NCBI GenBank assembly: GCA_030424825.1
Contig: JAUHWE010000137.1
Coordinates: 1-9,435 of the forward strand
From: Verrucomicrobiia bacterium
GTDB lineage: Bacteria; Verrucomicrobiota; Verrucomicrobiia; Opitutales; Opitutaceae
DNA: 9,435 bases
Direction of reading: 5' to 3'
Shown here: one piece after another, positions 1 to 6,342 of the stretch
Layout of the letters: each line of letters begins with the position of its first letter
Position numbering within the stretch: position 1 is the stretch's first letter
The notes under the pieces: model-generated
Databases searched by the model: none
What the model saw: only the letters and a program-made list of their open reading frames with translations
What the model was told of the DNA's origin: nothing
Made by a program: the position numbers and the translations under genes

Positions 1-1962
1 GACTCCAATTCGGGCATGGCCCTTTCTAACATGCTTCTCGGAGGCGCACGGATCGGACTTCTCGACTTATCAGAAGCGGTTGCCCAATACCCTGCTTACG
101 CTGCCTTTCGGAAAACCCCGGCTAGGGCAGCCCATCCAACGACGCAGGGAGTAAGGTTGCGTAATCTCGGGGCTAACTCCACTTCCCGATCTATTGTCAC
201 TCTTGATGGGGTCCCTCAAAACGATCCCTTCGGAGGTTGGGTTTATTGGCAGCGATATCCGACTTCTTCTTTGTCGGATATCCAGATACTGCCTTCCAGT
301 GGTAGCGAGGCTTGGGGCAACTATGGAACTGGGGGTCACATTGCACTAAGGTCAGCCACACCCAATAAATCCCGAATTCACACAAAGCTTACCGGGGGTA
401 CCGATGAAACAAAGAACGCTTCTGTCACGGCAGATGCCGAAGTCTCGCAGAACGCTTCGTTCAGCTTTTCAGCGATCACTTCTGAAACCGACGGTTTTCA
501 TACCCTTCGCTCCGATCAGCGTGGATCGGTAGATGTCAAAGCCAACTCACAGGCCCATGCCTACCAAGGGCTTCTAAAGATCGAAGCAGATGACTCCTGG
601 CGTTTCACAATTCGTGCCGCCAAGTTTGAGGAAGATCGTATAAACGGAACACCGCTAGCCTTCAACGGTACCGAAGCAACTGATTTTTCAGTCTCAGCCC
701 TCCATCGGTTCGACGACTCCGAATCCGGCTTAAACCTAATTGCCTACACACAGGACCGCGAATTCCACAACCAATTTACCTCAGTCGACGACGACCGAAA
801 CTCGGAGCAACCCGCTCTCGATCAATTTGACATGCCCGCAGGAGCAAAGGGCGCGAGTCTCACTTATTTCACTCGTTTCGCCGAAGAACACGATTTTTCC
901 ATCGGAGCCGATACTCGCTTGGTCGATGGGTACGTCAACGAGCACTTCCGAAATTTGGGAGCGGGCTTCACACGACTTAGATTCGCAGGTGGCGAACAAA
1001 AAATATTAGGTCTTTTTTCCACTGCTCAAATTTCCCTCTCCTCAGATACCCGCCTTTCGGCAACTATAAGAGCTGACGAAGTAGACAATTCCGATGGATT
1101 GAGGAAAGAATGGAACACGGAAACCGATACACTGATTCGCGACGATCAAATTGCGCCAACGAACAACAGCTTCTTTTCAAATAATCTGACACTCTATCAC
1201 GATTTTTCAAACAACCTGCGCGGAATGGTCCGTCAAACGAGTGGGTTCCGAGCCCCTACTCTAAATGAGCTTTACCGACCCTTCCGAGTGAAGAACGACA
1301 TAATCGAGTCAAACCAAAATCTGGATACCGAGAAACACTTTGGACTTGAGGCAGGCTTGCGTTACAGTGATGATGAAAACTGGTCGATCAGCGCAAACAT
1401 TTTCAGCTACACACTCGACGATATGATCGCCAATGTAGTCCTTTCTAGCGAACCCGGGTTCAATCCTCTTTGCGGATTCATTCCGGACGGGGGGTCCTGC
1501 GGGCAGCGGCTCAACCTTTCGGAAAGCACCGTCGAGGGCTTCGAAATCGTTTGGGGATCCCAATTAACCGAGACGCTTAGCGCTAGAACGCAACTCCTCT
1601 ATGCCCCTAGCAAAATCGTTTCAAACGATGCGATCCCGGAACTCAATGGCAACGAGTTTCCCCATTCCTCTCCTTTTAGAGCGAGCGTAACTCTCGATTG
1701 GTTTCCTCAAGACGAAATGAGAATTTGGTCCAGTATTCGTTATCAGGAAAAGGAATACGAAGACACAGGAAACCAGCTGACACTAAAGGACTCCTTTCAA
1801 GTAGATGGCGGAATTCAATATGCGCTAACAGGGCAACATGCCTTGTCTGTCCACATTGAGAATCTCTTCGATGCGGAAATCGAAACCGGCATTTCGTCTG
1901 CCGGTCTAGTCTCGATCGGAGTGCCTAGAACGCTTTGGATTTCCTGGGACTTCTCTCGATGA
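1..1962 (+). CDS. TonB-dependent outer-membrane receptor, 5'-truncated by the window
   Basis: This is an outer-membrane 22-strand beta-barrel receptor that takes up a scarce ligand (siderophore, cobalamin or other) using energy from TonB-ExbBD. The frame is open from base 1, so the true start, signal peptide and TonB box lie upstream; the internal ATG at 16 is not a credible start. Numbering from that Met, the rest of the plug is visible: TTQGVRLRNLG (about 42-52), DGVPQNDPFGGW (64-75) and the NYGTGGHIALRSA segment (102-114) that ends the plug. The barrel follows, with the typical GFRAPTLNELYRPFR motif (410-424) and an ENLFDAE motif near 615. It ends at WISWDFSR, an aromatic-rich last strand as expected for BAM-assembled barrels. 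About 650 residues remain, a usual receptor size once the missing N-terminus is added. Two cysteines (486, 495) sit in a probable surface loop. The substrate cannot be read from the sequence; the family call (CirA/BtuB-like) is secure. Confidence 0.93.
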   Translation, partial: DSNSGMALSNMLLGGARIGLLDLSEAVAQYPAYAAFRKTPARAAHPTTQGVRLRNLGANSTSRSIVTLDGVPQNDPFGGWVYWQRYPTSSLSDIQILPSSGSEAWGNYGTGGHIALRSATPNKSRIHTKLTGGTDETKNASVTADAEVSQNASFSFSAITSETDGFHTLRSDQRGSVDVKANSQAHAYQGLLKIEADDSWRFTIRAAKFEEDRINGTPLAFNGTEATDFSVSALHRFDDSESGLNLIAYTQDREFHNQFTSVDDDRNSEQPALDQFDMPAGAKGASLTYFTRFAEEHDFSIGADTRLVDGYVNEHFRNLGAGFTRLRFAGGEQKILGLFSTAQISLSSDTRLSATIRADEVDNSDGLRKEWNTETDTLIRDDQIAPTNNSFFSNNLTLYHDFSNNLRGMVRQTSGFRAPTLNELYRPFRVKNDIIESNQNLDTEKHFGLEAGLRYSDDENWSISANIFSYTLDDMIANVVLSSEPGFNPLCGFIPDGGSCGQRLNLSESTVEGFEIVWGSQLTETLSARTQLLYAPSKIVSNDAIPELNGNEFPHSSPFRASVTLDWFPQDEMRIWSSIRYQEKEYEDTGNQLTLKDSFQVDGGIQYALTGQHALSVHIENLFDAEIETGISSAGLVSIGVPRTLWISWDFSR

Positions 1963-1993
1963 GACCCAAGCCATCGATCATTATATTTGCCAG

Positions 1994-3001
1994 TCAGATA
2001 CTGAGCAGCAGGTAAAGAAGATAGCCCCCCAGCAAAGCCGCTCCTGTCCATTTCGTCAGGTGGGTTTTACATATAAAAGTGGATACCTGAAAGATCAGCA
2101 TCAATCCAATCATCGCCGGGAAAATCAGAGTGAAAAATTCGCCACTCGCAATCAGTCCCCTAGGGGTAACTGAAGCAGACGCCCCCGCCACTAACAAAAT
2201 ATTCAATATATCTGCCCCTACTACGTTCCCAATGGCGAGCTCGCCGTGCCCTTTACGAACGGCGGTTACCACCGTTACTAGCTCAGGAAGCGACGTACCG
2301 AAAGCGACCAAGGTCGCGGCGATAATCGACTGAGGCACATGAGCCCGTATCGCGGTTTCCTCGACTGCGTGTATCAAAAGGTGGGAAGAGGAAACGACCA
2401 GGACCAGACCCAATACGATTTTCAGAACGATTACAGTCGTGGAGCCCTTCTCATGCGACTCCACTCCAAAATCCTCCTTTACGTTTTTCGCCCAATGCGA
2501 GGACAACCACAAATAGCCCACCAGCAAACCGATAAACGCAAAGCCGACGAGTTGTGGAAAACGACCACCACTTTCGAACGCCGCACGCAGATTGCTGTAT
2601 GGTAGACAAACCGCAACAATTAGAAAACCAAGCCCTAGGCAAAGGAGGCCCTGTCGGCGCATCAGGTATAAATTTATGGGCACCTTTCCGACAAGCGTGG
2701 CTAAACCTAAAATCAGTCCCGTATCACAAATGACAGAACCAATCGCATTTCCGAGCGCCATGTCAGGTTTCCCGTTAATCGCCGACATCACCGAAACCGT
2801 CACTTCCGGCAAAGTAGTTCCTAAACTGACAATCGTGGCCCCAATGATAACTTTGCTAATCCCATGCCGCATCGAGAGGGTCACCGCTTCCTCTACGAGC
2901 ACATCTGCTCCTTTTCCCAACGCGGCAAGGCAGACTGCGATCACCGCCAGCAGTAAGTAGATTGGCAATCCTTGCACAAATTCTGTCAAAAGTTCTTCCA
3001 T
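1994..3001 (-). CDS. CaCA-family cation antiporter (Na+/Ca2+ exchanger-like, YrbG type)
   Basis: This is an inner-membrane cation/Ca2+ exchanger of 335 residues, the usual size for prokaryotic two-repeat members. It is strongly hydrophobic, with about ten predicted helices. The two inverted alpha repeats are both visible. Alpha-1 has GTTLPE (61-66, Glu66) and GNAIGSVICD (84-93); alpha-2 has GTSLPE (235-240, Glu240) and GNVVGADILN (258-267). The two Glu residues are the conserved ion ligands of the family. A hydrophilic loop near 171-188 separates the two halves. The position equivalent to Asn81 of the archaeal exchanger NCX_Mj is Asp93 here, and the Asp240 equivalent is Asn267, so the acid has moved to the other repeat. 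The ATG at 2999-3001 is chosen because it gives a normal N-terminus; no good Shine-Dalgarno precedes it. The gene converges on the receptor with a 31-bp gap and diverges from tcdA. The ion pair transported (Na+/Ca2+ or another cation) is not known. Confidence 0.93.
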   Translation of the reverse strand: MEELLTEFVQGLPIYLLLAVIAVCLAALGKGADVLVEEAVTLSMRHGISKVIIGATIVSLGTTLPEVTVSVMSAINGKPDMALGNAIGSVICDTGLILGLATLVGKVPINLYLMRRQGLLCLGLGFLIVAVCLPYSNLRAAFESGGRFPQLVGFAFIGLLVGYLWLSSHWAKNVKEDFGVESHEKGSTTVIVLKIVLGLVLVVSSSHLLIHAVEETAIRAHVPQSIIAATLVAFGTSLPELVTVVTAVRKGHGELAIGNVVGADILNILLVAGASASVTPRGLIASGEFFTLIFPAMIGLMLIFQVSTFICKTHLTKWTGAALLGGYLLYLLLSI

Positions 3002-3029
3002 AGTACAGGTGAGGAATAAAGGAGAATTG

Positions 3030-3036
3030 GGAGGAG
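3030..3036 (+). promoter_or_regulatory. Strong Shine-Dalgarno-like GGAGGAG upstream of tcdA
   Basis: GGAGGAG lies three bases before an in-frame GTG at 3040, at the end of a purine-rich run from 3011 to 3036. It would suit a GTG start giving a tcdA product 28 residues longer than the family norm. The ATG at 3124, which fits the family N-terminus, has only a weak AGAAG just upstream. The site may therefore be a real ribosome binding site for an extended protein or a chance purine run. Confidence 0.35.
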
Positions 3037-3123
3037 TAAGTGACTTGGCTCGGCAGCGCAGTCAAGAACACACCGAAGATTCACCTTGCAACGCGGTCAA
3101 CCAGCCTTAAAGCGGCAGAAGCA

Positions 3124-3906
3124 ATGTCTGAAACGGCAATCAACTACGATTTTCGGTTCGGTGGAATCGAACGACTCTATGGACCTGGAAGCCTCGAAAA
3201 AATTCGAGCGGCTCACGTTCTGATAGTCGGAATCGGAGGCGTAGGGTCTTGGGTTGCGGAAGCTTTGGCTCGATCCGGGATGGGATCGCTGACGCTGGTT
3301 GATCTCGACGATGTCTGCGAGAGTAATATTAATCGTCAGATTCACGCGTTAGATGGACAAATTGGAAGGCCCAAAACGGAAGCGATGGCCGAACGTTGCC
3401 GCCTCATAAATCCGAATATCGAGGTGAGAGCGCTCAACGTATTCTACACCGAGAAAACCGCCGAAGCCATCTTTGACACCCAGTACGATTTCGCCATGGA
3501 CGCCATCGACAGCGTTAACCACAAATGCGCACTGATTGACTTCAGCCGGCGAAAAGGCGTTCCCATTTTGACTTCGGGTGGAGCCGGAGGGCGTATCGAC
3601 CCTACACAAATTCGGATCACTGATCTCACTCAGTCATTCAACGATAAACTCCTCCAGCGAGTGCGAAAGAAATTGAGGCAAGACTACGGTTACCCCAGAG
3701 AACGGCGAAGGCGTTTTAAAGTAGAGTGCGTGTTCTCACCCGAGGAGGCACGGTATCCAGAAACATGTCTCACGGAAGCGAGCGAGAAAACCAGTCGGCG
3801 GCTCGACTGCGCGAGCGGCTATGGCGCCGCTGCCCATATTACCGGGGCATTCGGTTTCATTGCGGCGGCAAGAATTGTCCAGAGAATCAGCGAGGCTAAA
3901 CAATAG
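3124..3906 (+). CDS. tcdA: tRNA threonylcarbamoyladenosine dehydratase (TcdA/CsdL family)
   Basis: This E1-like enzyme uses ATP to dehydrate t6A37 of ANN-decoding tRNAs to the cyclic form ct6A, in the cytoplasm. From the ATG at 3124 it has 260 residues, close to the E. coli protein (268). Visible motifs in order are RFGGIERLYG (11-20), the nucleotide-binding GIGGVGSW (36-43), LVDLDDVCESNINRQIHAL (58-76, with the Asp and Asn-x-x-Arg of E1 adenylation domains), DAIDSV (126-131), TSGGAGG (150-156), DPTQI (159-163) and DCASGYGAA (228-236). These match TcdA rather than MoeB or ThiF, and no MoeB-type zinc CxxC pairs are seen. An in-frame GTG at 3040 with a good ribosome binding site would add 28 basic residues. 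I prefer 3124 because MSETAINYDFRFGG aligns with the usual N-terminus. It diverges from the antiporter, and its TAG stop directly abuts the next ATG, so the two are probably cotranscribed and translationally coupled. Confidence 0.93.
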   Translation: MSETAINYDFRFGGIERLYGPGSLEKIRAAHVLIVGIGGVGSWVAEALARSGMGSLTLVDLDDVCESNINRQIHALDGQIGRPKTEAMAERCRLINPNIEVRALNVFYTEKTAEAIFDTQYDFAMDAIDSVNHKCALIDFSRRKGVPILTSGGAGGRIDPTQIRITDLTQSFNDKLLQRVRKKLRQDYGYPRERRRRFKVECVFSPEEARYPETCLTEASEKTSRRLDCASGYGAAAHITGAFGFIAAARIVQRISEAKQ

Positions 3907-5268
3907 ATGCGAGTAATCGACTTAAACCGAAACGGGGGGATCGGAGCCAATTCCCTTTTCGTCGAACTGGATTCCTTCAAGTTTATCGTGGATGCGGGTC
4001 TCAATCCCAAGCTAGCAGGGCTGTTAGCCACTCCCGATTTTTCGATCATAGAGGATGTCGACCTACACTTCATTGTCATAACTCATTGCCACCTCGACCA
4101 CATCGGCTCGCTTCCAGTCTTAATGAGAAAGCATCCTGAAGCCCGGGTTTTCATGACCCAGGCCAGTCAAATGCTGATCGAACGCATGCTGCACAATTCT
4201 TGCAATGTGATGAAACGGCAACGGGCCGAGCAAAACATACCTGAGTATCCATTGTTCACTCACGAAGAAATCGACCAGGTAGCGGAGAGATTCGAGACCC
4301 TTCCATTTAGTAAGCCTTTCAAACTATCGCAAGAGGGAGAGGAGATCGAATTGACTCTCTTTCCTGCGGGTCATGTTGCGGGAGCGGGTGGATTGGAAAT
4401 CGTCCGGCTTAAAAAACGGTACTTCTTTTCTGGAGACGTGCTTTTCGACCATCAACAAACATTGGATGGAGCAAAATTCCCCGTTGAAAATCGCTTCGAA
4501 ACCGTGTTTCTAGAAACCACCCGGGGAGAAACTGATCGCCCCAAAGAGACCACCCGCGCCAGCGAAATCGAACGTTTATTGACGACGATTACGAACGTCC
4601 TACGCCGCGGAGGATCCGTACTCATCCCCGTTTTCGCTTTGGGTCGAATGCAAGAAATCCTAACGGTCATCAATAATGCTCGCAAAGAGAACCTCCTTCC
4701 ACGTTGCCCGATATTCGGAGCAGGGCTCGGGCTCGCCGTAGCCGATCATCTCGACCAGATTTCGAAACGAACCGGTCAAGTGAAATTCACTCGGAAAACG
4801 ATCAAAGAACTCCGACTGAGGCGCCCTCCTCGCAAATTGACGCCGGGACGTGAACCTCCTGAGCAGGGCATCTACATTTTAAGCAGCGGTATGATGGTCG
4901 AGCACACACCTAGCTACAATATGGCAGCAAGCCTTCTTTCTCAGGGACGAAATGCGATTTGCTTCGTTGGTTACTGCGATCCAGATACCCCCGGGGGAAA
5001 GCTCCTTGAGACCAAGCCGGGGGAGACTTTTCTTTTTGAGACCATTGATTATCAAACCCAAGTGAGAGCGCAGATTGAACGTTTTGAGATGAGCGGACAT
5101 GCCGACCGTGAAGAGCTCCTGAAATTTGCCCTGAGAACACACCCAAAGAAGATCGTCCTCACGCATGGAGATCCGGGAGCTCGAGCCTGGTTCGCGGTCG
5201 CCTTGGCGGAGAACGACCCCTCTCTCACCATCATCGACCCCAAACCCCTTGAGCCATTCGAAATATAG
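3907..5268 (+). CDS. Beta-CASP metallo-beta-lactamase RNA-processing hydrolase (YSH1/CPSF73-like)
   Basis: This is a cytoplasmic zinc-dependent nuclease-type hydrolase of 453 residues, similar in size to stand-alone bacterial beta-CASP ribonucleases. Metal-site motifs visible in order are Asp29 in IVDAG, HCHLDH (60-65, the HxHxDH signature), His156 in FPAGH and Asp177 in FFSGD. The beta-CASP insert follows, with motif A Glu203 (ETTRG, where ESTYG is usual), PVFALGRMQEIL (241-252), SSGMM (326-330), motif B His398 in SGHAD and motif C His420 in LTHGDP. All expected ligands are present, so it should be active. There is no KH or other RNA-binding extension. Motif A lacks the R-x-H that usually follows it, and motif C has Asp where Glu is common, marking a divergent subgroup. 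The ATG begins at the base after the tcdA stop; the nearest ribosome-binding-like GAGG is about 12 bases upstream, which favours translational coupling. RNA as substrate is inferred from the family. Confidence 0.9.
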   Translation: MRVIDLNRNGGIGANSLFVELDSFKFIVDAGLNPKLAGLLATPDFSIIEDVDLHFIVITHCHLDHIGSLPVLMRKHPEARVFMTQASQMLIERMLHNSCNVMKRQRAEQNIPEYPLFTHEEIDQVAERFETLPFSKPFKLSQEGEEIELTLFPAGHVAGAGGLEIVRLKKRYFFSGDVLFDHQQTLDGAKFPVENRFETVFLETTRGETDRPKETTRASEIERLLTTITNVLRRGGSVLIPVFALGRMQEILTVINNARKENLLPRCPIFGAGLGLAVADHLDQISKRTGQVKFTRKTIKELRLRRPPRKLTPGREPPEQGIYILSSGMMVEHTPSYNMAASLLSQGRNAICFVGYCDPDTPGGKLLETKPGETFLFETIDYQTQVRAQIERFEMSGHADREELLKFALRTHPKKIVLTHGDPGARAWFAVALAENDPSLTIIDPKPLEPFEI

Positions 5269-5322
5269 TTCCTCTGATCCGAAGGCCCATCTTGTCCCAC
5301 CAATCCATTCTGTTCTCCTAAA

Positions 5323-6342
5323 ATGAAGTACAGACGACTTGGCCAAAGTGACATTACCATATCTGAAATAGGCCTTGGCTGCTGGACGCTTGGGGGACTC
5401 AATTGGGTTGAAGGCCACGCATCGGGATGGGCAAGTGTCGATCCGAAAGAGATCGAAAAAGGAATAAAAACCGGAGTCGACGCGGGAATAAACCATTTTG
5501 ACAACGCGGACGTATATGGGAACGGCGAAGCCGAGAGGCTTCTCGCGTCCTGCATCCACAATCTTGGCCTGAAAAGCGAATCTTTCGTAATCTCATCGAA
5601 AGTCGGCCACTACAAGGGAACCGCAGCCCACGCTTTCGAGAAAAACCACATTCGGCGACAATGCGAACAATCGCTCATAAACCTCCGTCGCGACTACTTG
5701 GACATATACTATCTTCACCATGCGAATTTCGGTCCCGAGAACAAGTACCTGAACGAAGCCGCAGAAACCATGCACGCCCTTCAATCTGAGGGCAAAATCC
5801 GTGTCATTGGACAGTCCGCCTACAAATCCTCACAATTCGAGAAGACGGTACCGATCATAAAGCCTAGCGTCCTCCAAAGTTGGGCCCATGCCATGGATAC
5901 AAGGTTCATCGAAAGCAGCAGCATCGTGGGACAGCTCCTGGAAAAAAACAAACTTTCGTTTGTAGCCTTCAGCCCACTCAATCAAGGGCTTCTCTTAGAC
6001 AAGTTTGACCCCGACAATCCTCCTGTTTTCGAATGGGGAGACCATCGCCGGAACAGCCCGAAATTCTCCCAAGACTCATTAAAAAAACTCGCCCCAAAAC
6101 TGAAAGCACTTAAGTCACGCTTTGGCAGCTCTGCTTCTGATCTTGCCAGTATCGCGCTGCGTTATGTACTGAACCACCCAAGAGTCGGCGGTGTCATTCC
6201 CGGATTCCGAAACGAACGGCAGGTCGCATGCAACCTAACGGCAAGCCAAAAAATTCTAACCGAAGAAGACATGACATTCATTCGCAACGTATTCAGGAAA
6301 CCCGACAAGAAGGTTACAACTGCACCTAGACCAGAGGCTTAA
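5323..6342 (+). CDS. Aldo/keto reductase
   Basis: This is an NAD(P)H-dependent oxidoreductase with a (beta/alpha)8 barrel that reduces aldehydes or ketones in the cytoplasm. It has 339 residues, typical for the family. The catalytic tetrad is complete: Asp60 and Tyr65 in FDNADVYGNGEAE, Lys93 in SSKVG and His132 in YLDIYYLHH. The N-terminus MKYRRLGQSDITISEIGLGCWTLGG is standard for the group of reductases that includes the YajO and YhdN-like enzymes. The nicotinamide-phosphate-binding end is seen as GGVIPGFRNERQVACN (289-304). The ATG follows the beta-CASP stop by 54 bp, with no clear terminator between, so it may share that transcript. There is no Shine-Dalgarno; the region before the ATG is pyrimidine-rich. 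The substrate is unknown and the neighbours give no clue. Its stop codon overlaps the stop of the convergent cytochrome gene. Confidence 0.94.
   Translation: MKYRRLGQSDITISEIGLGCWTLGGLNWVEGHASGWASVDPKEIEKGIKTGVDAGINHFDNADVYGNGEAERLLASCIHNLGLKSESFVISSKVGHYKGTAAHAFEKNHIRRQCEQSLINLRRDYLDIYYLHHANFGPENKYLNEAAETMHALQSEGKIRVIGQSAYKSSQFEKTVPIIKPSVLQSWAHAMDTRFIESSSIVGQLLEKNKLSFVAFSPLNQGLLLDKFDPDNPPVFEWGDHRRNSPKFSQDSLKKLAPKLKALKSRFGSSASDLASIALRYVLNHPRVGGVIPGFRNERQVACNLTASQKILTEEDMTFIRNVFRKPDKKVTTAPRPEA

Noticed and set aside
1956..1977. Possible bidirectional terminator: TCGATG/CATCGA arms with a 10-nt loop at the receptor-antiporter junction
   Set aside because: The stem is only 6 bp with half A/T, one arm lies partly inside the receptor stop region, and the following tract is mixed A/T, not a T-run.
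3086..3112. TTGCAA ... TTAAAG as a tcdA promoter
   Set aside because: The spacer is 15 bp and the second hexamer is a poor -10; it would also place the start of transcription almost on the chosen ATG.
4879..5559. 226-codon minus-strand open frame across the beta-CASP and reductase genes, plus an overlapping 169-codon one (5052-5561)
   Set aside because: Both are antisense to genes with complete catalytic motifs, their translations show no recognisable domain, and they cross a real gene junction. They are shadows.
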